From Prolixibacteraceae bacterium (GTDB lineage: Bacteria; Bacteroidota; Bacteroidia; Bacteroidales; Prolixibacteraceae), in contig JAQUIJ010000008.1 of the NCBI GenBank assembly GCA_028683385.1, positions 62,001 to 126,000 of the forward strand: 64,000 nt of DNA, given 5' to 3'. Shown in pieces: positions 1-9,136 of the stretch. The notes beneath the pieces were generated by a model that worked only from the letters and a program-made list of their open reading frames with translations, did no database searches and was not told where the DNA came from. The position numbers were made by a program, and so were the translations under genes. Numbering within the stretch: position 1 is the first letter of the stretch; every line of letters starts with the position of its first letter.

Positions 1-1949
1 CGCTGATTTTTAAGGTTTACGACCTCCCTTATATATGGTTCTAGTTCTGTTTTTTTGTTCGCCTGATAATTGGGTGTGTAATGCGCTAGTCCATTTTCGA
101 GGGCGATAAATGTGTTTTGACGGTCGACTATGTTGATGTTTTCAAATCCGGAGATAATGCGATCCGACAATTTTTCAAATGGTGCGCTTACCTTTTTATA
201 AGTTCCATCTTCAAGAAAACGGAGTACCCCGAGATTGTTCCCACTGGCATACCAGATGTTGTTGAACTGATCTTCTTTAATGTAGTCAATATTTGTTGGT
301 TGCTCAAAGATGTGGTTGTAATATGCTGATTGTTCAAAACGGTCGGTAGTTTCATTGTAAGTATAGATACCATTTAATGATGTAAAAATGATATTTTTAC
401 CAATAGTCATGAGGTTATTGTATAAGTCTGATGGAAGTCCGTTTTTCGAGTTATAAAACGAATAATGAGTGACACTATCCAATTTTTCGTTCAGGGATAT
501 ACAAAACACACCTTTAAATCCATGGCTCATCCAGATATTTCCCTTTTTATCTTGTGCCAGCAATTTCGATGATTCATTGAATCCTTTTATTTGTTTTACA
601 AATTGCCAGCGTTTATTGTCTGCCGACTTTTTAAACAGTGTCATGCCCAAATAATTTCCACCAATTAGGTAGTTCTTGTTCTGGATGGGTTCAATATACA
701 TCCAGGCTCCACTTACATTAGAAATCTGGGAAGCCGTTTCACCTTCAATGATATAAGTGCCATTGTCGTGTCCGCATAACAAGATTCCCTGATGAACTCC
801 CAAATACCATACTTGCCCAACTGTTTTTTGAATAAGCCTGAATCCTTCGGGGTCAACACTTGAATGCTCAGGCCAGTTTTTTACAAAGAGTCCGTGGTTG
901 GTTCCGACATACAATTTCCCATTGTAAACTATCGATGAATATGTTGAACCTAATCCTTCCGGGTCGAACATATAGGTGAATGGAGAACCGGTGTCGATGT
1001 AGTCTATCCCGTTATCAAGTCCTAACCAAAGGTTTTCATCGCGATCGGTTCCGATGCTTAATATCGTATTATTCTGAAGTCCTTTCTTTTTGTTGATATG
1101 TTGTATAATTCTTCCCGATTCATCTGTAATGATCATTCCGTTTTGAACCGTTCCCAATGCGTAATGGTTTTCGCTAAATAGAGTTGCTGAAAACAATTGG
1201 TTATTTTTCAGAAAGTCGTTTGCTTCACCCTGCCACGGAGTTAGTGTATTCCCATCGGATATGAATGCTCCATTGCGATCAGTCGCAATTAAGAGGTTTG
1301 TATTGTTGACCGGAAGAATAGCCCATATTTTTTTATCCTTCAGCAAACTATGACCGGGTATTCCGAGCAAACGACCTTGTTTGTATTCCATCAAACCTTC
1401 AACTTCATCCTGAATCAGCAGTTTGTCATTCACGTAAAAGGAAAATATTATTCTGTTCTCTAAATGAATAGAGGCTATCTGTTCATCCTTATAAATAAAT
1501 AAATGAGTGTACGACTGGAATACAACTCCAAAGGTGGTGATGTGAATTTTCCAGATTTCCTTAAAATTCCGGTCATCTTTTGGTACAAGGTTTAATAAGG
1601 AATGATATTTTAATTGACCGGTTACGTCAGGCTCAAAGTATCCAAAGTCATTTTGCTGACCAATATAAATTCGGTCGTTCGAATCAATTTTCAAACAGCG
1701 GATAATCGATGGATTGGGCAATCCATAAAGTTGCCAGTGGGCACCATCAAATTCCAGAAGTCCGTTATTGTTGGCAAAATACATGAAGTTTTTGCTGTTT
1801 CTTTCGATTTGCCAGTTTTGGGTCCCGGCCTTGTATTCACTTTTCAGAAAGTTATGGATATACGGAACCCCGACATTTATTATTTCGGCAGAAGCATCCG
1901 TCGACAATATTAAAACGAATAAGAAAATATAGATTAGCTTTTTACGCAT
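1..1949 (-). CDS. Two-component-propeller type sensor/regulator, N-terminal part (cut by window edge)
   Basis: The minus strand is open from an ATG at 1949 to base 1 (649 codons) with no stop, so the C-terminus lies outside the window. A hydrophobic N-terminal signal (LIYIFLFVLILSTDASA) is followed by about 600 residues with recurring strand blocks such as NFMYFANNNGLLEFDG, RIYIGQQNDFGYF, NLWLGLDNGIDYI, KLYVGTNHGLFV and NIWMSHGFKGVF. This is the pattern of reg_prop beta-propeller blades in periplasmic sensor domains. In Bacteroidota such propellers are usually followed by a Y_Y_Y domain, a membrane helix and either a histidine kinase or a LuxR-type helix-turn-helix; this N-terminus looks most like the LuxR-type class, but the output domain cannot be seen. 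It probably senses a periplasmic ligand, often a glycan. Confidence 0.8.
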   Translation of the reverse strand, partial: MRKKLIYIFLFVLILSTDASAEIINVGVPYIHNFLKSEYKAGTQNWQIERNSKNFMYFANNNGLLEFDGAHWQLYGLPNPSIIRCLKIDSNDRIYIGQQNDFGYFEPDVTGQLKYHSLLNLVPKDDRNFKEIWKIHITTFGVVFQSYTHLFIYKDEQIASIHLENRIIFSFYVNDKLLIQDEVEGLMEYKQGRLLGIPGHSLLKDKKIWAILPVNNTNLLIATDRNGAFISDGNTLTPWQGEANDFLKNNQLFSATLFSENHYALGTVQNGMIITDESGRIIQHINKKKGLQNNTILSIGTDRDENLWLGLDNGIDYIDTGSPFTYMFDPEGLGSTYSSIVYNGKLYVGTNHGLFVKNWPEHSSVDPEGFRLIQKTVGQVWYLGVHQGILLCGHDNGTYIIEGETASQISNVSGAWMYIEPIQNKNYLIGGNYLGMTLFKKSADNKRWQFVKQIKGFNESSKLLAQDKKGNIWMSHGFKGVFCISLNEKLDSVTHYSFYNSKNGLPSDLYNNLMTIGKNIIFTSLNGIYTYNETTDRFEQSAYYNHIFEQPTNIDYIKEDQFNNIWYASGNNLGVLRFLEDGTYKKVSAPFEKLSDRIISGFENINIVDRQNTFIALENGLAHYTPNYQANKKTELEPYIREVVNLKNQ

Positions 1950-2108
1950 AGGAATGACCTGATTTGGGAATAATTCATTGATTATTCTGCAATTGTAGCG
2001 TAAAGGATTTAAATAAGCAATGATTTGCAGTAGTCAAATTCATTCAATCCTGACGTTGTTTGACTAATGAGTTTTCGATGCGAAAAAAATGCGTCAAAGA
2101 CGCAAAAT

Positions 2109-2152
2109 AGTCAACACTTCGTTTGAGCCCCAGCGGAAACAAAGTGTTGACT
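2109..2152. repeat. Intergenic inverted repeat (hairpin)
   Basis: The arms AGTCAACACTTCGTTT and AAACAAAGTGTTGACT pair almost perfectly around a 12-base loop. It lies between the sensor start and the end of the repeat lipoprotein, in a 240-base gap. It lacks a T-run on either strand, so it resembles a REP-type palindrome more than a classical terminator. Confidence 0.6.
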
Positions 2153-2189
2153 GTGATGAATTAAATCCAAAGATTCGGCTCTGAATCAA

Positions 2190-3368
2190 TTAATTTACTG
2201 CTTTTACAACCTTTCCGTAATCCACTTCCGAATTGATGGTTTTTGCTACATTCATGTAGCTTGTTTTTACCTGTTCGCTCTTTGGCATTTTTTCTGCAAG
2301 CTGCACCAAAACATTTCCTCTTTCAAATTCAGAATCGATCTTTGCTGTTTCATTGATGAGTCCAATCCATTGTTCTTCAGTTTGAAGCTCTTTATTGGCC
2401 AGCTTTTTGAGCAGATTTGTTTTTTCAAAGTCCGACCCGACGCGATTAATAGAGCCTAGTAAATTCGTAAAATTTTCGCCTTCAAACTGTTTATTATCTA
2501 TCAATTCTTTCAGGATGTTTGCTTTCTCGAAATCAGAACCGACGTGATCTGCTGAATTTAAAAATGGACTTAAATTTTCTCCTGCCACTATTTCCTGATG
2601 AAGTAATTCTTTCAGAATATTTGCTTTTTCGAAATCGGAACCTACAGTGTTTGACGCGCTTAGTGCTGAGTTGAACTGCTCTTTGGAGAGCGGTTGCTTG
2701 ATGATGTGCTTCAGGGCATTGGCTTTTTCGAAATCGGAACCAACACTTCCAACTGCTTCGAAATAAGCTTTTGATGTCAGCGAATCTTTCAATTGAGTCG
2801 GTGAAAACTTCTGAAGTAATTTCCCTTTTTCAAAATCTGAACCAATTTGTGTACTGATCTTTTTTGCGATTTCGGTTACCTGCTCGGGGTGAATGCTGTC
2901 GCTGGTAATCAGGTTTTCGAGGTACATACTTTTGATGAAGTCATTGTCCAGGCGATCTACTTCGTTCAGTAAAGCACGGAGACCGCCTTTTTCAACAATG
3001 CGCTTTATTCGGCTCTGGGCATCAAACCCTACTGAAATCATTCCCTGAATGGCTTCGGCCAAAAACTTTTTGCCTTCGGCATCTTCCGGGTTTAATTTCC
3101 GGCCATTTTCGAACATCTCGTAAGTAAGTTCTCCATTGGCATTGCATTTGACCCGTAACTTCATGTCATTTTTCCAGTACTTCAAATAGCTATTTTTCGA
3201 CATGCTTTTTATGGCAGCTTCATCATCGGTAAATTTGATTTCACCGGTATAATTGATTTCAAGTTTGTCTTTTCCATTGTTTACAATGATTGTATTTCCG
3301 TTGTTATGGCACGAACCTGTAAGTAAGAGGATGATCAGCACTGTGAATATGTTTCTTATCGTTTTCAT
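2190..3368 (-). CDS. Lipoprotein with five 34-residue SDFEK helical repeats
   Basis: A signal peptide ends in the lipobox LTGSC (Cys20), predicting an exported lipoprotein. Residues 25-150 form a mixed domain. From residue 177 the motif SDFEK recurs at 177, 211, 244, 278 and 312, with a degenerate SEFER at 346, so the period is 33-34 residues. Each copy reads roughly VGSDFEKANILKEL and probably forms a helical hairpin, stacked as a solenoid. Similar SDYEK-type repeats occur, from memory, in extracytoplasmic parts of some M56/BlaR1-like and anti-sigma-linked proteins, but no activity is known to me. It is the last gene after an ECF sigma factor, anti-sigma factor and membrane protein on the same strand, which suggests a sensing or envelope-stress role. 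Confidence 0.8.
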   Translation of the reverse strand: MKTIRNIFTVLIILLLTGSCHNNGNTIIVNNGKDKLEINYTGEIKFTDDEAAIKSMSKNSYLKYWKNDMKLRVKCNANGELTYEMFENGRKLNPEDAEGKKFLAEAIQGMISVGFDAQSRIKRIVEKGGLRALLNEVDRLDNDFIKSMYLENLITSDSIHPEQVTEIAKKISTQIGSDFEKGKLLQKFSPTQLKDSLTSKAYFEAVGSVGSDFEKANALKHIIKQPLSKEQFNSALSASNTVGSDFEKANILKELLHQEIVAGENLSPFLNSADHVGSDFEKANILKELIDNKQFEGENFTNLLGSINRVGSDFEKTNLLKKLANKELQTEEQWIGLINETAKIDSEFERGNVLVQLAEKMPKSEQVKTSYMNVAKTINSEVDYGKVVKAVN

Positions 3369-3524
3369 GAGTATAAATTTTTGTTTAGCATTCTACATTT
3401 TGGTATTAACGTCATCTTTTTGAATCATACTTCAACCTCTTGGAATAGCCATTTATACATTTCCGGTTTGTGCGGGCTGTTGCACACATGGCTATTTCAT
3501 CTTAAGTCATTATTTACTTAGGTT

Positions 3525-3956
3525 TTACTTTTCTAATCGTTTCAGGTATGAGAAATATCCAAGGAAGCTCAGGGCAAGGCAGCAGACGATGATTGCGATT
3601 GAGTGTATTCCGAAGGGTGTTGTTGCACTCACGAGGCCTAATCCGACTCCCATTCCGGCTAAAATCAGAAACCATTTGAATGCCTGGCTTTTGTTGTCGT
3701 TTTTCGTCGGTTGGAGGATTTGTTCTGCTACTTTATCCGAAACCTCTTTTTCAACCATTTTTAATTTTAGTCGATTGTCCAGGATTATCCGAACCAGGGA
3801 AATTAATAAATTAATCACTAACCATGCGGCAAAGATTGTGGCTGAAATTTCGAATAATGGTCTCGAAAATGAAGTTCCTTCGGTGAAATGGTAATCTTCG
3901 GCGGAAACTAAAAAAGGAGTTGTAAATGCAAGGAATAGAAGAATGAGCCTTTTCAT
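3525..3956 (-). CDS. Membrane protein of unknown function in sigma-factor operon
   Basis: The 143-residue product starts with a hydrophobic signal-like stretch (MKRLILLFLAFTTPFLVSA). It then has a transmembrane helix around residues 35-58, a charged segment with KMVEKEVSDKVAEQIL, and two closely spaced helices near residues 93-137. I do not recognise a named family with confidence. It lies 62 bases after the anti-sigma gene and 156 bases before the repeat lipoprotein, all on the same strand, so it is probably co-transcribed with them. Confidence 0.7.
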   Translation of the reverse strand: MKRLILLFLAFTTPFLVSAEDYHFTEGTSFSRPLFEISATIFAAWLVINLLISLVRIILDNRLKLKMVEKEVSDKVAEQILQPTKNDNKSQAFKWFLILAGMGVGLGLVSATTPFGIHSIAIIVCCLALSFLGYFSYLKRLEK

Positions 3957-4018
3957 TTTGTGTGTTTTATTGTTTGTAATCGATTAGACTGGTAGGTATG
4001 TGTATTGTTGCAAAACAT

Positions 4019-4468
4019 TCAGGATAAATTCAGAACGCCGATTTGTTTCTTGTATTTTCGACAGATTTCGATGCACTGAAACAGAAAAACCACAGCGGTA
4101 ATAGCCATGAACAAATAAATAAGCAGATTGGAATAGCGGATAAACAAACCTGACAAATACTCGTGAAACAGGAAGCATGAAATCAATACCGCCGTTATTC
4201 CGATGGAGGAAAGCAGGTAAGCGACTACGATATTTGTTGAAAAGGAGCGTTTCGGTTGCTCCAGTTGGGCAATTACCAAATCAGTTAAATTGAAGTCGAA
4301 TTCAGGTTTTTGCTGTCGCTGAATTCCTGAGAACAGAATTTGATAAGTTTCCGCTTTCTCTTTACAGATATAGCACGATTTGATGTGCTCCCTGATGGAT
4401 TGTTCGCAATGCAACGAGTCTGAAACGTATTGCTGAAGTTCATTTTCAGAAAGATGTTCGGCTATCAT
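4019..4468 (-). CDS. Anti-sigma factor with zinc-finger-like motif
   Basis: The N-terminus carries H28-x3-C32-x2-C35 (HIKSCYICK), the arrangement of zinc-binding anti-sigma domains (zf-HC2/ZAS), followed by a linker and two transmembrane helices (about residues 80-103 and 112-132). The start ATG overlaps the stop of the upstream sigma factor by four bases (ATGA), typical for a sigma/anti-sigma pair. It should hold the sigma factor at the membrane until a signal arrives. The signal is unknown. Confidence 0.85.
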   Translation of the reverse strand: MIAEHLSENELQQYVSDSLHCEQSIREHIKSCYICKEKAETYQILFSGIQRQQKPEFDFNLTDLVIAQLEQPKRSFSTNIVVAYLLSSIGITAVLISCFLFHEYLSGLFIRYSNLLIYLFMAITAVVFLFQCIEICRKYKKQIGVLNLS

Positions 4469-5079
4469 AGTTCTTCTTTTTTGTATTTGCGTAATAAATT
4501 GTCTTTTAACGATCGCCTTGCCCTGAACAAATAATTCTTCACGGTTCCTTCCGGAAGTTGGGTGATGCGTGCTATTTCTTCGTAACTCAGTTCTTCATTG
4601 TGATATAACGTGATCAATGTTTTGTGCAAAGGCGAAAGCAGTTCAATTTCTGACTTAAGTATCTCATTCAGTTCCCGCTGAAAAATATCGTTTTCAGTTT
4701 GATTGAATAAGCCAATTACTGATTTGCTGCCGACAAACTCAAGAGAATCATCATCTGTTTCGATATTTTCATTTCGATTATCAATAAGAACCAGCTTTTT
4801 CTTTTCAAGATAAGTAAGACAGGTATTGTAGGCAATTTGTGCAATCCAGGTCGATAGTTTCGATTGATACCTGAATCCAGGCAGGCTTTTAAATGCTTTT
4901 AGATAAATGTCCTGAGCAATGTCTTTCCGGTCTTCGGTGCGACTAATCATTTTAAAAACGATTTGGGTAACCAAACCTTCGGTATTTTGAATAATAGTTG
5001 CAAAGGCATTGGTGTCTCCGCCCAATACCCTATCAATCCAATACCGATCTTTCTGTATGTTTTCCTTGTTCCCGCTCAC
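4465..5079 (-). CDS. ECF RNA polymerase sigma factor
   Basis: This 204-residue protein has the two-domain ECF layout. Region 2 shows DIAQDIYLKAFKSLPGF and FRYQSKLSTWIAQIAYNTCL. Region 4 shows LSYEEIARITQLPEGTVKNYLFRARRSLKDNL, a helix-turn-helix for the -35 element. It is translationally coupled to the anti-sigma gene downstream. It probably controls its own operon, including the repeat lipoprotein. The region 2-4 linker is long and acidic (NIETDDDSLEF). Confidence 0.93.
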   Translation of the reverse strand: MSGNKENIQKDRYWIDRVLGGDTNAFATIIQNTEGLVTQIVFKMISRTEDRKDIAQDIYLKAFKSLPGFRYQSKLSTWIAQIAYNTCLTYLEKKKLVLIDNRNENIETDDDSLEFVGSKSVIGLFNQTENDIFQRELNEILKSEIELLSPLHKTLITLYHNEELSYEEIARITQLPEGTVKNYLFRARRSLKDNLLRKYKKEEL

Positions 5080-5131
5080 TTACGCGATTAGACTGACGAT
5101 GGAAGAAAATGTTGCAAAATAAAGAAACAAA

Positions 5132-5161
5132 AAAGGCTGAATGGTTTCCCGTTCAGCCTTT
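5132..5161 (-). terminator. Rho-independent terminator after korB
   Basis: The arms AAAGGCTGAA and TTCAGCCTTT enclose a 10-base loop. On the minus strand the stem is followed by a T-rich run, placing it as the end of the korAB transcript. Confidence 0.8.
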
Positions 5162-5183
5162 GAATATTATGGATCGTTTTAAT

Positions 5184-6248
5184 CTATCCGAAACATTTGT
5201 TATCGAAAAATTTAACCGGTTCGCTGCAGTTTTCGCCATCAACAGTCCAGGTATTTCCCGATTGTAACAATTCGTCCATGCAGGTTACCCTGCGTTTGGC
5301 CTGAACCGTTTCAATCTGCTTTTTCATTTCCTGATCGTAAACTGGTGCTTTAACACTTCGGATAACACCCATTGCCACCGGAAACTCCGGAAGCGCCATG
5401 TTAATTAACGCAACTTGTAATCCAAGGTTGTCTTCCTCCGGATGATGAACCAAAATGTCTTCGCGGGTAATGCCGTCTTCTCCAATTTTTACCACTTTCA
5501 AATGTCCATTCTCCAGAATCAAACCTTTGTCTTCCTGCTCTCCAAAAATCATTGGTTCGCCTTTCTTCAGGAATAGCTGGCGTTCAGAGCGGAATTTCGG
5601 ATCAGCAACGTAATCGTGGATTCCATCGTTGAAAATCACGCAATTTTGAAGTACTTCTACTACAGAAGTGCCTTCGTGTTTTGCTGATTCAGCCAGAACT
5701 TCCTGCGTGTGTTTTACATTACTGTCGATAGCTCGCGCAAAGAATGTTCCGCGTGAACCCAAAACCAATTGTCCCGGAACAAACGAATCTTCGATGGTTC
5801 CGAACGGCGAAGTTTTGGTAATCTTACCGCGGTCTGATGTAGGTGAATACTGGCCTTTAGTCAACCCGTATATTTTGTTGTTGAAAAGAACAAGGTTGAG
5901 GTTAATGTTACGACGAACCAGGTGAATGAAATGGTTTCCACCGATAGCCAATGAGTCGCCATCACCGGTAATTACCCAAACCGTTAAATCCGGGTTAGCT
6001 GATTTAACACCGGAAGCAATAGCTGCAGCACGACCATGAATGGTATGGAATCCGTAAGTACTCATGTAATACGGAAACCTTGAAGAACAACCAATTCCGG
6101 AGATAACAGCAAAATCTTTGTGTGCGATGTCCATATCGGCCATTGTCTTCTGCACCGCATTCATAATGGCATAATCGCCACATCCAGGACACCAGCGAAC
6201 TTCAGCGGCGCTTTTAAAATCTTTGGCAGTATAATTGAATTTTGTCAT
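5184..6248 (-). CDS. korB: 2-oxoacid:ferredoxin oxidoreductase, beta subunit (TPP-binding)
   Basis: This subunit binds thiamine diphosphate and, with the alpha subunit, oxidatively decarboxylates a 2-oxoacid (probably 2-oxoglutarate) to acyl-CoA while reducing ferredoxin. The cofactor motifs are CPGCGDY (20-26), GDGDSLAIGGNH (95-106) and NNKIYGLTKGQYSPTS (from 123). The 354-residue length fits KorB. It begins two bases after the stop of korA, so the two are translated as a unit. In anaerobic Bacteroidota this enzyme replaces or complements 2-oxoglutarate dehydrogenase. Exact substrate is inferred from family similarity. Confidence 0.93.
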   Translation of the reverse strand: MTKFNYTAKDFKSAAEVRWCPGCGDYAIMNAVQKTMADMDIAHKDFAVISGIGCSSRFPYYMSTYGFHTIHGRAAAIASGVKSANPDLTVWVITGDGDSLAIGGNHFIHLVRRNINLNLVLFNNKIYGLTKGQYSPTSDRGKITKTSPFGTIEDSFVPGQLVLGSRGTFFARAIDSNVKHTQEVLAESAKHEGTSVVEVLQNCVIFNDGIHDYVADPKFRSERQLFLKKGEPMIFGEQEDKGLILENGHLKVVKIGEDGITREDILVHHPEEDNLGLQVALINMALPEFPVAMGVIRSVKAPVYDQEMKKQIETVQAKRRVTCMDELLQSGNTWTVDGENCSEPVKFFDNKCFG

Positions 6249-6250
6249 GA

Positions 6251-8092
6251 TTAAGCCTCCAGTATTTTTTCAAAGTTTTCAACTAATTCGTGTACCGAGA
6301 ATGGTAGTCCCTTCATCTTATTTACCTGATAGTAATGGAATCCAGGTACACTGTCGCGCAAATAGCTGGCAAATTGTCCCAGATTTAATTCGCAAACAAC
6401 GATCTTTTTGAATTTACTGAAAACTTCAGCTGTATTTTTTGGTAATGGTTTAATGTAATTAAAATGAGCCAGGCTCACTTTCTTGCCAGCTTCCTGCATC
6501 GCGCGAACAGAACTGATCATGTGACCATAAGTTCCACCCCAGCCAACCACAAGTAAATCACCTTCAGCTTCACCAACAAGTTCTAATTCAGGAATCATAT
6601 CAACGACCTTTGCAACTTTTTCGGCTCTGATTTGGGTATTGATGTGGTGGTTCTCAGGATCGTGGCTGACGCCGCCGGCTGCATTTTTTTCTAATCCGCC
6701 AATTCGGTGTTCAAATCCTTCCATGCCGGGAACTGCCCATTCTCTGGCTAATGTTTCCGGATCACGGTTATATGGTTTAAATAATTCAGGATTGGTTGCT
6801 TTGCGTGGTGTAATCGATGGCAACTCACTCATGTTAGGTACTCTCCATGGCTCGCTTCCATTACCTAAAAAACCATCAGTTAAAAGCACTACAGGAACCA
6901 TTCGTTCGAGAGCGATCTTTGCTGCCAGGAAAGCATAGTAAAAACAGTCGGATGGAGTACTTGCGGCAAGCACAACCAATGGGCTTTCGCCATTTCTTCC
7001 GTATAACGTTTGTAATAAATCGGATTGTTCTGTTTTGGTTGGAAGTCCGGTTGAAGGACCGCCACGCTGTACATTCACTACAACAATGGGTAATTCAGCC
7101 ATCACCGAAAGTCCCAGAGCCTCTGCTTTTAAAGCAAATCCGGGACCCGATGTCGATGTTACTGCCAAATGACCTGCAAATGCAGCTCCAATCGTAGTAC
7201 AGATTCCGGCGATTTCGTCTTCTGCCTGAAATGATTTTACTCCAAGGTCTTTCCGTTCGGCTAAAGCCTGTAAAACATCTGTAGCTGGAGTGATTGGGTA
7301 AGAACCGATAAACAGATTCAGTCCAGATTTTTCGGCAGCGGCTAAAAGTCCCCAGGCAGTTGCAAGGTTTCCGTTAATGTTTCGGTAAATTCCTTTTTCG
7401 ATTGGCGCAGGATGCACAATGAACCGTGGAGTTGCATGCTGCATGTTCATGCCGTAGTTATATCCGTCGTGAAGAACCTTCAGGTTAGCTTCAGCAATCA
7501 ACGGACTTTTTTTGCCAAATTTGTTCTGGATAAACCGTTCGATATAATCCAACGGACGTTCGAACATCCAGCAAATCAAGCCAAGGGCAAACATATTTTT
7601 ACAACGCAAAACGCTTTTGTTGTCAAGCTCCAGATCTTTAAGGCTTTCTTTGGTAAGACTGGTAATTGGCACCGGAATTTTGAAATAATCATCCAGTTTT
7701 AATTCAGCAAAAGGATCTAATGTCTGAAATTGTGCCTTGGCAAAATTCTTTTCAGAAAATGAATCTACATCAAAAATAATGGTACCGCCCGGATTCATGA
7801 ATGCTGCATTTGCTTTTAAGGCAGCAGGGTTCATGGCAATAAGCACATGTGCCAAATCTCCCGGTGTGGTAATTTTCTTTTTCCCAAATTGTACCTGAAA
7901 ACCTGATACTCCACCTACGGTTCCCTGAGGAGCCCTGATTTCGGAGGGATAATCCGGAAATGTAGAAATATCATTTCCGAACAGTGCTGAAGTGTCTGAA
8001 AACAATGTTCCAGTCAGCTGCATTCCATCGCCAGAGTCTCCGGAAAACCTTATGGCTACCTCCTCAAGTTCAATAACCTTTGCATCTTTCAT
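6251..8092 (-). CDS. korA: 2-oxoacid:ferredoxin oxidoreductase, gamma-alpha fused subunit
   Basis: The protein joins the gamma domain (about 1-190, starting with RFSGDSGDGMQLTG) to the alpha pyrimidine-binding domain (about 200-613, with GSYPITPATDVLQALAE and TSTSGPGFALKAEALGLSVM). This gamma-alpha fusion of about 610 residues is usual for 2-oxoglutarate:ferredoxin oxidoreductases. It is first in a two-gene operon with korB. Confidence 0.93.
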   Translation of the reverse strand: MKDAKVIELEEVAIRFSGDSGDGMQLTGTLFSDTSALFGNDISTFPDYPSEIRAPQGTVGGVSGFQVQFGKKKITTPGDLAHVLIAMNPAALKANAAFMNPGGTIIFDVDSFSEKNFAKAQFQTLDPFAELKLDDYFKIPVPITSLTKESLKDLELDNKSVLRCKNMFALGLICWMFERPLDYIERFIQNKFGKKSPLIAEANLKVLHDGYNYGMNMQHATPRFIVHPAPIEKGIYRNINGNLATAWGLLAAAEKSGLNLFIGSYPITPATDVLQALAERKDLGVKSFQAEDEIAGICTTIGAAFAGHLAVTSTSGPGFALKAEALGLSVMAELPIVVVNVQRGGPSTGLPTKTEQSDLLQTLYGRNGESPLVVLAASTPSDCFYYAFLAAKIALERMVPVVLLTDGFLGNGSEPWRVPNMSELPSITPRKATNPELFKPYNRDPETLAREWAVPGMEGFEHRIGGLEKNAAGGVSHDPENHHINTQIRAEKVAKVVDMIPELELVGEAEGDLLVVGWGGTYGHMISSVRAMQEAGKKVSLAHFNYIKPLPKNTAEVFSKFKKIVVCELNLGQFASYLRDSVPGFHYYQVNKMKGLPFSVHELVENFEKILEA

Positions 8093-8552
8093 CTGTTTGT
8101 AATTTGTTTTTTAATTTGCAAGATGAAACTCGCCATTATATCATCCTCAAAGAAGAAAATCTTTCTTATAGCTCGTTTCATATGATATATTAATTTAATT
8201 CTGGTCTTTTTGCTTTGAAATTGTTGTAGGATCGGCTCCGAGATTATTAAACAGAAAAATTCCAGCTCATTTTGCTTGAATATTTTATTTATTGAAGCAG
8301 CAAAAATAACCATTAATTTTAAGCGGAATAGGATAATCTGAATTATTTATCTTGACTTTTGTCACCATAAAAATTAATTTTTAGGTAGTTATATTTATAT
8401 AAGTTCTTGTGCTATTGTGTTTTGTTGCGGAGCTGTGTGAATTGCTTTTCTTTTGTTCTTTTTTGATGTCAGATGGGAGTCTGAATATTTTGACAGAATA
8501 GTTCTTCCTTTTGTTTCTATCTTTGTTCTTCAATTTTAAAATGAATTCTGAA
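8093..8552. other. Intergenic region between divergent korA and carbonic anhydrase genes
   Basis: This AT-rich stretch of 460 bases must contain the promoters of both divergent genes. Open frames here (for example one of 74 codons on the minus strand) have no recognisable protein character. I see no RNA gene, repeat or clear operator in it. Confidence 0.6.
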
Positions 8553-9071
8553 ATGGCACTTATAAAAACAATTTTAGGAAAAACTCCGGAATTTGGCGAA
8601 AACTGTTTTTTAGCCGAAACGGCAACGATAATTGGTGATGTTGTTACAGGCAATGATTGTAGCATTTGGTATGGAGCCGTTTTGCGTGGCGATGTTCATT
8701 ACATTCGCTTAGGCAACAATACAAATGTACAGGATAATGCTGTAATCCATGCCACTTATCAGAAATCGCCCACCAACATTGGGAATAATGTAACTATTGC
8801 GCACGGTGCAATTGTACACGGCTGCACTATTCATGACAATGTGATGATTGGAATGAACGCCGTTGTTCTTGATGAAGCTGTGATTGAAAGCAACAGCATT
8901 GTGGCCGCGGGATCAGTAGTCAGCAAAGGAACCCGAGTGGAAAGTGGTACGGTTTACGCAGGTATTCCAGCGAAGAAGATAAAAGATATAGGACCAGAAT
9001 TACTCGAAGGCGAAATTAAACGTATTGCCAAAGCCTATGGAATGTATTCAAGCTGGTACAAAGAAGTTTAG
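8553..9071 (+). CDS. Gamma-class carbonic anhydrase family protein
   Basis: This left-handed beta-helix protein has hexapeptide repeats (IIGDVV, CSIWYGAVLRGDV, NIGNNVTIAHGAIVHGC, VMIGMNAVVLDEAVI). Three histidines in the usual metal-binding places (about H66, H84 and H89) suggest zinc or iron binding and reversible CO2 hydration, although many PaaY/YrdA-like relatives have no measured activity. I chose the ATG at 8553 because MALIKTILGKTPEFGEN matches the usual family start; ATGs at 8511 and 8541 are in frame upstream. Confidence 0.88.
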   Translation: MALIKTILGKTPEFGENCFLAETATIIGDVVTGNDCSIWYGAVLRGDVHYIRLGNNTNVQDNAVIHATYQKSPTNIGNNVTIAHGAIVHGCTIHDNVMIGMNAVVLDEAVIESNSIVAAGSVVSKGTRVESGTVYAGIPAKKIKDIGPELLEGEIKRIAKAYGMYSSWYKEV

Positions 9072-9092
9072 AGTTATAAATAAGAAGAAAGA

Positions 9093-9127
9093 AATCCGTA
9101 AAATTCATTATCTGAGTTTTACGGATT
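9093..9127. terminator. Bidirectional hairpin between convergent genes
   Basis: The arms AATCCGTAAAA and TTTTACGGATT enclose a 13-base loop between the convergent carbonic anhydrase and glycosidase genes. The A-rich and T-rich flanks could serve termination on both strands. Confidence 0.6.
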
Positions 9128-9136
9128 ATTTGAATT

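Noticed and set aside
188-1913. Short frames on the plus strand opposite the first gene
   Set aside because: The minus strand carries one continuous propeller-protein frame across the region.
3430-3490. Hairpin with AATAGCCAT/ATGGCTATT arms before the repeat lipoprotein
   Set aside because: Short arms with a long loop and no T-run; too weak to call a terminator or repeat.
8089-8313. 74-codon frame upstream of korA on the minus strand
   Set aside because: Overlaps the korA start, has no family-like pattern and lies in the promoter region.
8381-8665. 94-codon minus-strand frame opposite the carbonic anhydrase start
   Set aside because: Overlaps a well-supported gene on the other strand and has low-complexity, non-protein-like sequence.
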